Shown piece after piece: positions 39,835 to 49,728 of a DNA stretch of 64,000 bases. The number at the start of each line of letters is the position of its first letter. Within the stretch, counting starts at the first letter, position 1. The translations under genes were made by a program, and so were the position numbers. The notes under the pieces were generated by a model. It did no database searches and was not told where the DNA came from. It worked only from the letters and a program-made list of their open reading frames with translations. The DNA is from Nocardioides sp. TRM66260-LWL. Lineage in GTDB: Bacteria; Actinomycetota; Actinomycetes; Propionibacteriales; Nocardioidaceae. The DNA is taken from assembly GCF_020075545.1 (NCBI RefSeq), contig NZ_JAIQZK010000006.1, positions 1 to 64,000 on the forward strand, written 5' to 3'.

Positions 39835-40591
39835 CGGTCTCCTCCTGCAGGGTCTCGGACTCCGCCCGCGCGGTGTCCGCCTCCTCCGCCGCCGCCAGGG
39901 CGGTCTCCGGCTGCCCGGCCGCGGACGACGGGCCGAGCGCCGCGGGCCCGTCGGGCGAGGGCGGCGCCGTCCATCCGCGCTCGCGGGCGATCGTCAGGCC
40001 GGCCAGGCTGGGGGCGCCGGCGGCCGGCCCCTCGTCGGCCCGGCCGTCGGGGAAGCCGGCCAGCACCCGCTCGGTCTCCTTCCACGTGCCCAGCCGCGGG
40101 CCGCGGGTGGAGTGCCGCTCGCGGCCCGCGCGCAGGTCGTCGACGAGCTCGACGGCCGACTCCGGGGTCTGCTGGTCGACGAACTCCCAGTTCACGGTCA
40201 TGACCGGCGCGTAGTCGCAGGCCGCGTTGCACTCGATCCGCTCGAGGGTGACGCGACCGTCGGCGGTGGTCTCGTCGTTGCCGACGCCGAGGTGCTCGGA
40301 GAGCCGCTCGAAGATCGCGTCGCCGCCCATCACCGCGCACAGCGTGGTGGTGCACACGCCGACCAGGTGCTCGCCGACGGGACGCCGCTTGTACATCGTG
40401 TAGAAGGTCGCGACGCCGCTGACCTCGGCGGCGCTGATGCCGAGCACCTCGGCGCACGCCTCGATGCCCTCGGGGGTCACGCGGCCCTCCACCGACTGCA
40501 CCAGGTGCAGCATCGGCAGCAGGCCCGAGCGGGCCTCGGGGTAGCGGGACGCGATCTCGCGCAGCTCGGCGATGGTGGTCTCGGGGAGCAT
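39827..40591 (-). CDS. nuoE: NADH-quinone oxidoreductase subunit E ([2Fe-2S])
   Basis: 254 residues. The thioredoxin-like [2Fe-2S] domain has its four Cys in VCTTTLCAVMGG and ECNAACDYAPVMTVN. Residues ~165-254 form an actinobacterial C-terminal extension rich in Ala, Pro and Glu (ETALAAAEEADTARAESET), absent from the enterobacterial protein. ATG 40591 overlaps the nuoD stop by one base; it overlaps nuoF by eight. Confidence 0.94.
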
Positions 40592-41955
40592 CAGCGGTCC
40601 ACGCCTCCCATGACGGGGTCGATGGAGGCGATCGCGACGATGACGTCGGCGACCATGCCGCCCTCGCTCATCACGCTCGTCGCCTGCAGGTTGGTGAAGG
40701 ACGGGTCGCGGAAGTGCACCCGGTACGGCTTGGTGCCGCCGTCGGAGACGACGTGCGCCCCGAGCTCGCCGCGCGGCGACTCCACCGGGACGTACGCCTG
40801 CCCGGCCGGCACCCTGAAGCCCTCGGTGACCAGCTTGAAGTGGTGGATCAGGGCCTCCATCGACTCGCCCATGATGTGGCGGATGTGGTCGAGGCTGTTG
40901 CCCATGCCGTCCGAGCCGATCGCCAGCTGGCTGGGCCAGGCGATCTTGCGGTCGGCGACCATCACGGGGTCGCCCTCCATGCGCGCCAGCCGGTCGGTGG
41001 CCTGCTCGACGATGCGCAGCGACTCCCACATCTCCGCCAGGCGCACCCGGAAGCGGCCGTAGGAGTCGCAGGTGTCCCAGGTCTGGACGTCGAAGTCGTA
41101 GGTCTCGTAGCCGCAGTACGGCTGGGTCTTGCGCAGGTCCCACGGGTAGCCGGTGCTGCGCAGCACGGGGCCGGTGAGCCCGAGCGCCAGGCAGCCCTCG
41201 AGGTCGAGGTGGCCGACGCCCTCGAGGCGGCCCTTGAAGATCGGGTTGGCGTTGCAGAGCGCGGCGTACTCCGGCAGCCGCTCGCGCATCAGCGCGACGA
41301 ACCCGCGGATCTCGTCGATCGCGCCCGGCGGGAGGTCCTGCGCGACGCCGCCGGGACGCACGAACGCGTGGTTCATCCGCAGGCCGGTGATCAGCTCGAA
41401 GAGGTCGAGCACCAGCTCGCGCTCGCGGAAGCCGATCGTCATGACCGTCAGCGCGCCGATCTCCATGCCGCCGGTCGCGATCGCGACCAGGTGCGAGGAG
41501 ATGCGGTTGAGCTCCATCAGGAGCACGCGCATCGTCTGCGCCTTCTCCGGCACGTCGTCCTCGATGCCCAGCAGCCGCTCGACGCCGAGCACGTAGGTGG
41601 TCTCGTTGAAGAACGGCGAGAGGTAGTCCATGCGGGTGCAGAACGTGACGCCCTGCGTCCAGGTGCGGAACTCCATGTTCTTCTCGATGCCGGTGTGCAG
41701 GTAGCCGATGCCGCAGCGGGCCTCGGTGACCGTCTCGCCCTCGAGCTCCAGGATGAGCCGCAGCACGCCGTGGGTCGACGGGTGCTGGGGGCCCATGTTG
41801 ACGACGACCCGGTCGTCCATCTCGTGGTCGAGCCCGGCGGCGATCGAGTCCCAGTCCTGGCCGGTGACGGTGAAGACGCGGCCCTCGCCGGTCTCGGACG
41901 TGCCGGCGTAGACGTCCTGGACGTCGTGGGCGGCGGGGTGATCGGTGGTGGACAT
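40591..41955 (-). CDS. nuoD: NADH-quinone oxidoreductase subunit D
   Basis: 454 residues, a separate NuoD (not fused to NuoC). Marks: [18 protein letters not shown] with the quinone-site His, [51 protein letters not shown], and the [16 protein letters not shown] loop. It forms the quinone reduction site with NuoB. ATG 41955; one-base overlap with nuoC. Confidence 0.96.
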   Translation of the reverse strand: MSTTDHPAAHDVQDVYAGTSETGEGRVFTVTGQDWDSIAAGLDHEMDDRVVVNMGPQHPSTHGVLRLILELEGETVTEARCGIGYLHTGIEKNMEFRTWTQGVTFCTRMDYLSPFFNETTYVLGVERLLGIEDDVPEKAQTMRVLLMELNRISSHLVAIATGGMEIGALTVMTIGFRERELVLDLFELITGLRMNHAFVRPGGVAQDLPPGAIDEIRGFVALMRERLPEYAALCNANPIFKGRLEGVGHLDLEGCLALGLTGPVLRSTGYPWDLRKTQPYCGYETYDFDVQTWDTCDSYGRFRVRLAEMWESLRIVEQATDRLARMEGDPVMVADRKIAWPSQLAIGSDGMGNSLDHIRHIMGESMEALIHHFKLVTEGFRVPAGQAYVPVESPRGELGAHVVSDGGTKPYRVHFRDPSFTNLQATSVMSEGGMVADVIVAIASIDPVMGGVDR

Positions 41956-42692
41956 CAGCTGTACGACCTCCGCTGGTCCGGGGGCGGCACGGTGCCGCCC
42001 TTGTACTCGACGGGGATGCCGCCGAGCGGGTAGTCCTTGCGCTGCGGGTGGCCGGGCCAGTCGTCCGGCATGAGGATGCGGGTGAGCGCCGGGTGGCCGT
42101 CGAAGACCAGCCCGAACATGTCGTAGGCCTCGCGCTCGTGCCAGTCGTGCGTCGGGTAGACCGAGACGGTCGACGGGACGTGCGGGTCGGCGTCGGGCGC
42201 GGTGGTCTCGACCCGGATCCGACGGTTGTGGGTCATCGAGAGCAGGTGGTAGACCGCGTGCAGCTCGCGTCCGGCGTCGCCCGGCAGGTGCACGGCGCTG
42301 ACGCCGCTGGAGAGCTCGAAGCGCAGCGCGGGGTCGTCGCGCAGCAGCCGCAGGACGGCGACGAGGTCCTCGCGGCGCACGTGGAAGGTGATCTCGCCGC
42401 GGTCGACGACGACGCCGAGCACCGCGTGCTCGAGACCCTGCTCGCCGGTGCGTCGCTCCAGCACGTCGGCGACCTCGTCGAACCAGCCGCCGTAGGGCCG
42501 CGCGCTCGGCCGCGGCAGGGCGACGGTCGTGACCAGACCGCCGAAGCCGCTGGTGTCGCCGGTGCCGCGGGCGCCGAACAGGCCGTGCCGCTCGGCGACG
42601 ACCCGCTGCTCGCCGGGCTGGGCCGGCAGCGTGCCGCTCGGCACCTGTCCGGCCTCGCCCGCCTGGCCGCCGGGGGACGTCTCGCCGCTCAT
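41955..42692 (-). CDS. nuoC: NADH-quinone oxidoreductase subunit C
   Basis: 245 residues. It has the 30-kDa subunit signature near [20 protein letters not shown] and [20 protein letters not shown]. An N-terminal ~60-residue low-complexity segment ([19 protein letters not shown]) precedes the core, usual for actinobacteria. Peripheral-arm structural subunit. ATG 42692 overlaps the nuoB stop (ATGA). Confidence 0.94.
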   Translation of the reverse strand: MSGETSPGGQAGEAGQVPSGTLPAQPGEQRVVAERHGLFGARGTGDTSGFGGLVTTVALPRPSARPYGGWFDEVADVLERRTGEQGLEHAVLGVVVDRGEITFHVRREDLVAVLRLLRDDPALRFELSSGVSAVHLPGDAGRELHAVYHLLSMTHNRRIRVETTAPDADPHVPSTVSVYPTHDWHEREAYDMFGLVFDGHPALTRILMPDDWPGHPQRKDYPLGGIPVEYKGGTVPPPDQRRSYS

Positions 42693-43243
42693 CGCAGCAG
42701 GCCCTTCATCTCCGAGGTGGGCAGGGCGTTGAGGGCCGCGGTCTCCTCCGCCACGATCTCGGCGCGACGGTGGGCGCCGAGCTTGGTGTGCTGCACCTGG
42801 TCGTGGAGCTTGAGGATCGCGTCGATCAGCATCTCCGGACGCGGGGGACAGCCGGGCAGGTACATGTCGACCGGGACGACGTGGTCGACCCCCTGGACGA
42901 TCGCGTAGTTGTTGAACATGCCGCCGGACGAGGCGCACACGCCCATGGCGAGCACCCACTTGGGGTCGGCCATCTGGTCGTAGATCTGCCGCAGGACCGG
43001 CGCCATCTTCTGGCTCACCCGGCCCGCGACGATCATCAGGTCGGCCTGCCGGGGGCTCGCCCGGAAGACCTCCATGCCGAACCGGGCGAGGTCGTACTTC
43101 GGGCCGCCGGTGGTCATCATCTCGATGGCGCAGCAGGCCAGGCCGAAGGTGGCCGGCCAGAAGGACGCCTTGCGCATGTAGCCGGCGAGTCCCTCGACCG
43201 TGGTGAGCAGCACGCCGCTCGGGAGCTTCTCCTCGAGGCCCAT
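42689..43243 (-). CDS. nuoB: NADH-quinone oxidoreductase subunit B (N2 cluster)
   Basis: 184 residues. The terminal [4Fe-4S] N2 ligands are visible: [15 protein letters not shown] (tandem Cys), [15 protein letters not shown] and [17 protein letters not shown]. It hands electrons to quinone together with NuoD. ATG 43243; 54 bp gap to nuoA. Confidence 0.96.
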   Translation of the reverse strand: MGLEEKLPSGVLLTTVEGLAGYMRKASFWPATFGLACCAIEMMTTGGPKYDLARFGMEVFRASPRQADLMIVAGRVSQKMAPVLRQIYDQMADPKWVLAMGVCASSGGMFNNYAIVQGVDHVVPVDMYLPGCPPRPEMLIDAILKLHDQVQHTKLGAHRRAEIVAEETAALNALPTSEMKGLLR

Positions 43244-43297
43244 CGGTTCCTCCTGCTCGGGTGGTGCGGGTGTGCGGGGTGCGGGTGCGCGGACGGG

Positions 43298-43657
43298 TCA
43301 GTCCCAGTCGAGGCCGCCGCGGCGCCACACGTAGACGTAGGCGATGAAGACCGTGGCGACGAAGAGCGCCATCTCGACCAGGCCGAAGGCCCGCATGGCG
43401 TCGAGGTGCAGCGCGAACGGGTAGAGGAACGCGATCTCGATGTCGAAGACGATGAAGAGCATCGCGGTCAGGAAGTACTTGACCGGGAAGCGACCGCCGC
43501 CGACGGGCTGCGGCGTCGGCTCGATGCCGCACTCGTAGGAGTCGAGCTTCGCCCGGTTGTAGCGCTTCGGCCCGACGTTGAGGCTGGTGATGATCGAGAA
43601 GATCGCGAACCCTGCGGCCAGGCCGGCCAGGACCAGCACCGGGGTGTAGAGCTCCAT
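43298..43657 (-). CDS. nuoA: NADH-quinone oxidoreductase subunit A
   Basis: 119 residues, three membrane helices, from ATG 43657 with GAGGAGG just upstream. Marks: [19 protein letters not shown] with the conserved Cys loop, and [19 protein letters not shown]. First gene of the nuoABCDEFGHIJKLMN operon; a CRP-like palindrome lies 48-63 bp upstream. Confidence 0.95.
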   Translation of the reverse strand: MELYTPVLVLAGLAAGFAIFSIITSLNVGPKRYNRAKLDSYECGIEPTPQPVGGGRFPVKYFLTAMLFIVFDIEIAFLYPFALHLDAMRAFGLVEMALFVATVFIAYVYVWRRGGLDWD

Positions 43658-43704
43658 GGGGCCTCCTCGTGACGGGAATCCGCGGTTTCTCACCCCTGTG
43701 ATCT

Positions 43705-43720
43705 TGTGAAGAGAATCACT
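43705..43720. promoter_or_regulatory. CRP/FNR-like palindrome upstream of nuoA
   Basis: TGTGA-AGAGAA-TCACT matches the CRP-family consensus TGTGA-N6-TCACA except at the final base. It is placed to control the nuo operon. Confidence 0.5.
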
Positions 43721-43936
43721 AAGTGGTGTGCGCCACATACTGCCACTGCACGGCGCGGGCCTCTACCCCTGGAGCGCGTGGCGTGTCGAAGAGTCCCGCG
43801 GGCGCGCCCGTCCGCCCCAGGGTCGGAGGACCCGAAGGGGGCGGACGTCGGTCCGTCCCGGAGTCGCGCCCGAGCCGAGTCGGGCGCCTTCCGTGACGCG
43901 CACGGCACCTCCCGGGGGCGTCCGGGGTGCCTCGCG
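43721..43936. other. Non-coding GC-rich stretch between nuoA and menG
   Basis: No reading frame here has a plausible start, length and protein character. It lies beyond the nuo promoter region and before the long inverted repeat. I see no RNA gene or repeat in it. Together with the repeat it makes a 450-base gene-free region. Confidence 0.5.
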
Positions 43937-44096
43937 CGTCAGGGAGCGTCGGGGTGGCCCGGGGGCCGGGGGGACCCCCCCCGCGGGGGGGGGGGGCCCC
44001 CCCCCCCCCCCCCCCCCGGGGGGGGGGGGGGGGGGCGGCGGGGGGGGGGGGGGGGGGTTCCCCCGGGCCCCGGGGCAACCCCGACGCTCCGTGACG
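43937..44096. repeat. Long inverted repeat with G/C homopolymer core
   Basis: Arms of about 40 bases at 43937-43980 and 44057-44096 are near-perfect reverse complements (shared core GGAGCGTCGGGGT). Between them are only runs of C and G, with single runs of more than 20 identical bases. The arms make a plausible terminator for a gene transcribed either way, or a stable cruciform. The homopolymer interior is not like any coding or known regulatory sequence and may be a sequencing or assembly artefact caused by the hairpin. Confidence 0.75.
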
Positions 44097-44110
44097 GGCG
44101 ACCCCCGAGC

Positions 44111-44800
44111 TCAGGCCCGCGCGCGGTGCAGGGCGACGATGCCGCCCGAGAGGTTGGAGAACTCCACGTCGGTCCAGCCGGCCTCGGCCACCAGACGGGC
44201 GAGGCCCTGCTGGTCGGGCCAGGCGCGGATGGACTCCGCGAGGTAGACGTAGGCGTCCGGCGCCGAGGAGACGGCGCGCGCGACGGCGGGCAGCGTCCGC
44301 ATGAGGTACTCGAGGTACACGGTGCGGAACGCGCCGTTGGTCGGGTGGCTGAACTCGCACACCACCAGGCGGCCGCCGGGCCGCGTGACCCGGCGCAGCT
44401 CGCGCAGGCCGGCGAGCGGGTCGACGATGTTGCGCAGGCCGAAGGAGATCGTCACGGCGTCGAAGGCATCGTCGACGAACGGCAGCCGGGTGCCGTCGCC
44501 GGCGATGAACGGCAGGTGCCGGCGCGCCCGCTTCCCGACGCGCAGCATGCCGAGGGAGAAGTCGCACGGCACGACGGTGGCGCCGCGGTCGTGGAACGGC
44601 TCGCTGGAGGTGCCCGTGCCGGCCGCGAGGTCGAGCACCCGCTCGCCCGGACGCGGGTCGACGGCGTCGATCACGGCGCGCCGCCAGCGACGGTCCTGCC
44701 CGAGGGAGAGGACGTCGTTGGTGAGGTCGTAGCGCTTCGCGACCGTGTCGAACATCCGCTGGACGTCGGACGGCTGCTTGTCGAGATCGGCGCGGGCCAC
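44111..44800 (-). CDS. menG: Demethylmenaquinone methyltransferase
   Basis: 229 residues from GTG 44800. UbiE/MenG family: [22 protein letters not shown] motif [35 protein letters not shown] and [15 protein letters not shown]. It adds the methyl group in the last step of menaquinone synthesis. Five bases separate it from the upstream gene for a membrane-anchored protein, so the two are co-transcribed. It lies beside nuo and opposite menF. Confidence 0.93.
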   Translation of the reverse strand: MARADLDKQPSDVQRMFDTVAKRYDLTNDVLSLGQDRRWRRAVIDAVDPRPGERVLDLAAGTGTSSEPFHDRGATVVPCDFSLGMLRVGKRARRHLPFIAGDGTRLPFVDDAFDAVTISFGLRNIVDPLAGLRELRRVTRPGGRLVVCEFSHPTNGAFRTVYLEYLMRTLPAVARAVSSAPDAYVYLAESIRAWPDQQGLARLVAEAGWTDVEFSNLSGGIVALHRARA

Positions 44801-44805
44801 GGGGC

Positions 44806-45483
44806 TCAGCCCTTCGCGAGACCGTCGAGCAGGTCGACGACCTGCTGGCCGGTGAGCCCGTTGCCGATGCCGAGGTAGGTGCGCTCGCCGTGGCCCACCT
44901 GGCAGTAGACCGACTGCGGCACCTCGTTCGGGTCGACCGGCTGGCCCTGCGGCACGGCCTGCGCCCAGGCGAGGCTGCAGCGGCCGTCGCCGATCGACTC
45001 CAGGGAGTAGGTGCCGCGCGCGGCGCCGTAGGTGGCGGGGTCGGGCACGGGGCCCTGGGGCAGGAAGGGCCCGGCCGGGGCGTCGATGACGGTGACCGTG
45101 AGCTGGGTGCGCGTCTGCTGCTGGCCCTGCTGGGCCTGGCCCTGCGCCTGCGGGAGGACGTCGCCCTGGTAGGCGCGCAGCGCGACCGGGGCGTCGTACT
45201 GCCCCTCGAGCGCCTTCACCGCGGAGTCGCTGATCTGCTCCTGCTTGGAGAGGAACTCCTGGGCCTGCGCGGCGTCCTGGCCGCCGCCGTTCGCGGCGTC
45301 GCGCGCCACCAGCTCGACGGCCCGCAGACCGCCGGGAAGGGTGTCGGGCAGCGACGGTGCGCTGCCGGCCCCGTCGACCTTCGGCAGGCCGATGGCGAAC
45401 CCGCCGAGCAGGACGAGCAGGACGACGCCGGCGGCGAGGCCGAGGAGGCCGGTGCGGGTGGCGGACGAGCGGGACGTGGTCAC
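44806..45483 (-). CDS. Membrane-anchored hypothetical protein
   Basis: 225 residues from GTG 45483. One N-terminal membrane helix ([21 protein letters not shown]) anchors an extracytoplasmic domain. That domain has a Gln/Gly-rich linker ([16 protein letters not shown]) and two Cys ([16 protein letters not shown]) that may pair. No catalytic motif. Conserved placement next to menG in this operon suggests a link to envelope or quinone biology, but I infer this only from position. Confidence 0.75.
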   Translation of the reverse strand: MTTSRSSATRTGLLGLAAGVVLLVLLGGFAIGLPKVDGAGSAPSLPDTLPGGLRAVELVARDAANGGGQDAAQAQEFLSKQEQISDSAVKALEGQYDAPVALRAYQGDVLPQAQGQAQQGQQQTRTQLTVTVIDAPAGPFLPQGPVPDPATYGAARGTYSLESIGDGRCSLAWAQAVPQGQPVDPNEVPQSVYCQVGHGERTYLGIGNGLTGQQVVDLLDGLAKG

Positions 45484-45593
45484 GGGGGTCGAGGGTATCG
45501 GCCGCGGCCAGCCCGCCCCCCGGCCGGTCCGGCGCCGCTCACCGTCCGCCCGGAGCGGGGGCGACCTGCGTCACGCACGTACGATCGTCGGAT

Positions 45594-46859
45594 GTGACGA
45601 CCCAGCCCGAGCCCCGCGTCCCCCTGGTCGCGCGCTCCGTGGTGCTCGACCACGCGCTGGGCTCGCTGCTCGACCTGCTCCCGGACGACTCGCCGCTGTG
45701 CTGGCTGCGGCGCGGCGAGGGCGTCGTCGGCTGGGGCCAGGCCGCCGTGCTGCGCACCCGCGGCGCCTCCCGGTTCGCCGACGCCGACGCCTGGTGGAGC
45801 GACGTCACCGCCCATGCGGTCGTGCGCGACGACGTCCGCCGTCCGGGCTCCGGGCTGGTGGCGTTCGGATCCTTCGCGTTCGCCGACGAGCCGGGCGACT
45901 CCGTGCTCGTCGTGCCCGAGGTGATCGTCGGACGCCGCGGCGGCGTCACCTGGCTCACCACCGTCAGCGTCGGGGGTCTGGACGCCGAGGCGCACCTCGC
46001 GCCGGCCGAGCCGCCCCGGGCGCCGGCCGCCGTCACCTTCGCGGACGGCGCGCTCGACGGGGAGCGCTGGATGGGCGCGGTGGCCGACGCCGTCGCACGG
46101 ATCGGCCGCGGCGACCTGGAGAAGGTCGTGCTCGCCCGCGACCTCGTCGCGACCGCCGCGGAGCCGGTCGACGTCCGCTGGCCGCTGCGGCAGCTGGCGT
46201 CCTCGTACCCCATGTGCTGGACGTTCCACGTCGACGGCCTCTTCGGCGCGACGCCCGAGATGCTCCTGCGCCGCGAGCGCGGCCTGGTGACCTCGCGGGT
46301 GCTGGCCGGCACGATCCGACGCACCGGCGACGACCAGCACGACCTCGCCCTGGCCGCCCAGCTGGCGCACTCCTCGAAGGACCTCGAGGAGCACGAGTAC
46401 GCCGTCCGCTCGGTCGCCGACGCGCTCGGCCCCTACTGCTCGTCGATGAACGTGCCCGAGACCCCGTTCGTGCTGCACCTGCCGAACGTCCTGCACCTGG
46501 CCAGCGACGTCGCGGGCGTCGTCGACGACGACGCCTCCTCGCTGCGCCTGGCCGAGGCGCTGCACCCCTCGGCGGCCGTCGGCGGCACGCCCACCGCCGT
46601 GGCGGTCGCGCTGATCGAGGAGCTCGAGCGGATGGACCGCGGACGCTACGCCGGACCGGTCGGCTGGATCGACGCCTCCGGCGACGGCGAGTGGGGCCTC
46701 GCGCTGCGCTCGGGGCTGGTCGAGGGCGACGCCGTGCGGCTCTTCGCCGGCTGCGGCATCGTCGGCGCCTCCGACCCCGAGGCCGAGCTCGCCGAGACCC
46801 AGTCGAAGTTCGTGCCCGTGCGCGACGCGATCACCAGCGGCGCCTCGACTCCCGCGTAG
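45594..46859 (+). CDS. menF: Isochorismate synthase
   Basis: 421 residues from GTG 45594. Chorismate-binding fold with DLEKVVLARDL, VLAGTIRRTGDD, LHPSAAVGGTPTAVA and the catalytic end GRYAGPVGWIDASGDGEWG...LFAGCGIVGASDP. It converts chorismate to isochorismate, the first committed step of menaquinone synthesis. Transcribed away from the menG operon; the 110 bp between them must hold both promoters. Could alternatively serve siderophore synthesis, but the neighbours favour menaquinone. Confidence 0.9.
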   Translation: MTTQPEPRVPLVARSVVLDHALGSLLDLLPDDSPLCWLRRGEGVVGWGQAAVLRTRGASRFADADAWWSDVTAHAVVRDDVRRPGSGLVAFGSFAFADEPGDSVLVVPEVIVGRRGGVTWLTTVSVGGLDAEAHLAPAEPPRAPAAVTFADGALDGERWMGAVADAVARIGRGDLEKVVLARDLVATAAEPVDVRWPLRQLASSYPMCWTFHVDGLFGATPEMLLRRERGLVTSRVLAGTIRRTGDDQHDLALAAQLAHSSKDLEEHEYAVRSVADALGPYCSSMNVPETPFVLHLPNVLHLASDVAGVVDDDASSLRLAEALHPSAAVGGTPTAVAVALIEELERMDRGRYAGPVGWIDASGDGEWGLALRSGLVEGDAVRLFAGCGIVGASDPEAELAETQSKFVPVRDAITSGASTPA

Positions 46860-46982
46860 CACCAGACCCGCGGCCGGGCCGACCGGTCTGGACCGGTCGG
46901 CCCCGGGCGCTCCCGTCCCGGCGCGTCCACGGTCGTCCTCGGGCACAGTGGGACGCGATCGCTCCCGTCGCTCCGAGGTCCC

Positions 46983-48575
46983 GTGCGTCACCCCTCCCCC
47001 GGCTCGTCCTCCAGACTCTCCCCGGCCGCCGCCCGGCCGGCCGCGCCGCCCCGCCCCGGCGGACCGCTCGCGGCCCTCGGCGCCGGGGCGCTCGTCGCCG
47101 TGACCCTGGTCGGCGTCCTGGTCGTCGTCCTGGTCGCGGTCCTGGTCGCGCCGGCCACGGCCGCGAGCCCGGACGGTCGGCCCGACCCGGGGGAGGCCGC
47201 GGCGGGCATCACCGACGGCACCGCGTTCTCGACCTCCGGGGCGGGCGTGCTCCCCGACCCGGCCGGCACACGCGACTGGACCTTCGCCGACGTCGACGCC
47301 GCCGGGCGGCCCTTCCGCTGGGACCCCTGCCGGCCGCTGACCTACCGCATCGCCCTCAACGGGGCGCCCTGGCCGGAGGCGCGGCGCGTGCGCTCGGCGA
47401 TGGCGAGCCTGGGCCGCGCCCTCGGCGTGCGCACGGTCTTCCGCGGCTCGACGACCTTCGTGCCCGACACGCTGCGCGTGCCGCCTGGGGTGGGCGCCGA
47501 CGTCGTCGTCGCCTTCGCCCGCCCCGGCGCCGGGGAGCGGCGCAGCCGGCTGCTCGGCGGCGACGCCGCGGCCCGGGCCGGGTTCTCGCTCGACGGCGCG
47601 AGAGCGACCGCTCCCGACCGCGGCGCCACCGGCCGGCTCGCCGCGCCCGGCCCCGCGCTGCGCCCCGTGATCCGCAGCGGCGCGGTGGTCGTCTCGCTCG
47701 ACGGGCTGGCGGACTACACGCCGCGGATGCGCCGCGCGCTGTACCTGCACGAGCTGGGGCACGTGGTGGGGCTCGGCCACGCGCGCGGCGTCGGCCAGAT
47801 CATGCACCGTGGGCTGCTCCGCGACCCGCCCGCCGACTGGTCGCGCTCGGACCGCGCGGGCCTGCGTCGCCTCGGCCGCGCCGCCGGCTGCCTCGAGCCG
47901 CCGCAGGTCGACGCACCGCCGGCCGTCCGGCTGGTCGGCACGCGGGTGGGGCTCGCGGCCCCGTGGGTCCGCTCCCGCTCCGGCCGAGTGCTGCACCTGC
48001 CGTCCCTGACGCCCGTCCCCGGGTCGCCCAGGTCGCCCGGGTCGCCGTCGACGCCGCCGGTGACCGGGGCGCGCTTCACCGGGGCGCGGACGACGAGCCT
48101 CGACTGGACCCGTGCCGTGGTGCCGACCCGGTTCGTCGAGGACAGGGTGCGCCGGCTCGAGGCCCGCCTGGTGGTGCGCAACGACGTCGGCGAGACCGCC
48201 ACGCCCGACGCCGTCGTCGCGCTGCCCGAGCCGACCTACCGGCCCACCCGGCCGCGGGTGCTCGTGGACGAGCGCTCGGTGCGGCTGCCCGACGTCCCGG
48301 CCTACTACGGCGACACCGACGTGATCGCGGGCGAGCGGTCGAGGGCGACGACCGGCACGGTCACGCTGCGCCTCGTGTACCGCGACGGCTCGGTCGGCAC
48401 CGCCGCCCTCGGGGACGGCGACGTGCTCTACCTCGGCGCGCCCGTGCTGCGCGTGGAGGCCCGCGGTGCGGTGACGTACGGCGGCGCAGCGCGTCCGCAC
48501 GTCGTGGACTACACCGGCACGGTGCGGCCCGCTCAGAGCGCCGGCAGGTCGGCGCCCTCCGGGATGCGGGAGTAG
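46983..48575 (+). CDS. Secreted metzincin-type zinc metalloprotease
   Basis: 530 residues from GTG 46983. A Pro/Ala-rich leader precedes a strong hydrophobic segment (ALVAVTLVGVLVVVLVAVLV), so it is exported or anchored. The zinc site is HELGHVVGLGH, the extended HExxHxxGxxH of metzincins, followed by a Met-turn candidate (QIMHRGLL). The C-terminal half (from about 330) is a beta-rich region (TYRPTRPRVLVDERSVRLP) with no family I can name. The 3' end overlaps the opposite-strand MBL-fold gene by 43 bp. Substrate unknown. Confidence 0.8.
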   Translation: MRHPSPGSSSRLSPAAARPAAPPRPGGPLAALGAGALVAVTLVGVLVVVLVAVLVAPATAASPDGRPDPGEAAAGITDGTAFSTSGAGVLPDPAGTRDWTFADVDAAGRPFRWDPCRPLTYRIALNGAPWPEARRVRSAMASLGRALGVRTVFRGSTTFVPDTLRVPPGVGADVVVAFARPGAGERRSRLLGGDAAARAGFSLDGARATAPDRGATGRLAAPGPALRPVIRSGAVVVSLDGLADYTPRMRRALYLHELGHVVGLGHARGVGQIMHRGLLRDPPADWSRSDRAGLRRLGRAAGCLEPPQVDAPPAVRLVGTRVGLAAPWVRSRSGRVLHLPSLTPVPGSPRSPGSPSTPPVTGARFTGARTTSLDWTRAVVPTRFVEDRVRRLEARLVVRNDVGETATPDAVVALPEPTYRPTRPRVLVDERSVRLPDVPAYYGDTDVIAGERSRATTGTVTLRLVYRDGSVGTAALGDGDVLYLGAPVLRVEARGAVTYGGAARPHVVDYTGTVRPAQSAGRSAPSGMRE

Positions 48576-49186
48576 GCGATGCCGAGGTCGGGCAGGAAGG
48601 CGCCCATGTGCTGGTCGATGACGCCGAGGCCGAGCTCGGAGTAGACGCGGTCGTGGATCGCCAGGGTGCGGGGCGCGGCCACGGCGCGGGCGAAGTCGAC
48701 GGCCTCCGACGCCTTGAGCCACGGGGCGGAGACCGGCGCGCACAGCACGTCGACGGGCTCGCCGGGCTCGGTCAGCGCGTCGCCGGGGTGGTAGACGCGC
48801 TCGTCCCCGCAGGTGACGACGTAGCCGGAGTTGTCGAAGCGCGGCAGCTCCGGATGGATGACCGCGTGCCGCTCGCCGACGACGCGCACCGGGAGCCCGG
48901 CGGCCTCCAGCCGCTCGCCCGGCGCGACCACGGTGACCCGCTCGGCGACGTCGGGGGCCTCCTCGCGAATGCGGGCGGCGACCGCGCCGATCGTCCAGAT
49001 CGGGGCGTCGGTGCGGCGCAGGTGGTCGACCAGGTAGTGGTCGGGGTGCTCGTGGGTGAGCAGCACGGCGTGGGCGCCGTCGAGGGCGTCGGCGGCGGCG
49101 TCGGTGAACGCGCCGGGGTCGAGCACCAGCACGCGTCCCTCGTGCTCGATCCGGACGCAGGCGTGGCCGAACTTCGTGATCCGCAT
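48533..49186 (-). CDS. MBL-fold metallo-hydrolase
   Basis: 217 residues from ATG 49186. Metallo-beta-lactamase fold of the UlaG-like group: MRITKFGHACVRIE, then the metal motif LLTHEHPDHYLVDHL (HxHxDH). Further metal ligands are in GERHAVIHPELP, VYHPGDAL (Asp) and TLAIHD (His). Probable phosphodiesterase or lactonase; the substrate is unknown. The coding end overlaps the protease gene on the other strand. Confidence 0.85.
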   Translation of the reverse strand: MRITKFGHACVRIEHEGRVLVLDPGAFTDAAADALDGAHAVLLTHEHPDHYLVDHLRRTDAPIWTIGAVAARIREEAPDVAERVTVVAPGERLEAAGLPVRVVGERHAVIHPELPRFDNSGYVVTCGDERVYHPGDALTEPGEPVDVLCAPVSAPWLKASEAVDFARAVAAPRTLAIHDRVYSELGLGVIDQHMGAFLPDLGIAYSRIPEGADLPAL

Positions 49187-49290
49187 GCCGGCAACCGTAG
49201 CCAGGCCCGGGAGCGGCGAGGCCCGCCCGGCAGACCGCCCGGCGGGACGGCCCCTTGTCCGTCGCGCGTTCGGTGGGGAGGCTGGAGGGC

Positions 49291-49674
49291 ATGCGCCGCG
49301 AACCGCACGAGAACGTGGCGACCGTCCTGGTCGACCCGCGGGTGCTGCGCGACCTCGGCGCCCACCTCGCCACGCTCGACCTGTGGGTCTGGCCCGTCGC
49401 GACCGCCCCGGTGTACGTCGACGGGCCGCGGGCGGCGTTCCAGATCCGCCGCCGCATGCTGGCCGCGAAGCGCGGCGCCTGGGACGACGCCGCCGACTGG
49501 ACGCCGGTGTGGGTCGCCTTCGGCGAGTCGTGGCAGAAGGGCGCCGAGCCGCTGCCGTGGGCCGCGCACCGCGAGCTCTGGGACGCCCTGGAGACCTACG
49601 GCGACCGCGTGCGCTATCGCCTGGGCCTGGGCGGCATCCCGCGCCTGAGCGTGCCGCGGGAGCTCAGCGCCTGA
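49291..49674 (+). CDS. Hypothetical protein
   Basis: 127 residues from ATG 49291, with GGAGG upstream; an in-frame TTG/GTG further upstream lacks support. Trp-rich and soluble (LDLWVWPVATAPVYVDGP, DWTPVWVAFGESW). No domain recognised. Convergent with purB, 54 bp away. Codon use fits the neighbours, so it looks like a genuine chromosomal gene. Confidence 0.65.
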   Translation: MRREPHENVATVLVDPRVLRDLGAHLATLDLWVWPVATAPVYVDGPRAAFQIRRRMLAAKRGAWDDAADWTPVWVAFGESWQKGAEPLPWAAHRELWDALETYGDRVRYRLGLGGIPRLSVPRELSA

Positions 49675-49728
49675 CCGCCCGACCGCCCGACCGCCTGGCG
49701 GTCCCGCGCGCAGGCGTCGGCCGGGGCC

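Noticed and set aside
43728..44246. Reading frames through the G/C homopolymer tract
   Set aside because: They depend on poly-Gly/Pro runs from sequence that may be artefactual and have no homology-like features outside it.
45480..49457. Frames of more than 1,300 codons opposite menF and the protease
   Set aside because: Arg/Ala/Gly-rich shadow translations with no motifs; the opposite strand carries well-supported genes.
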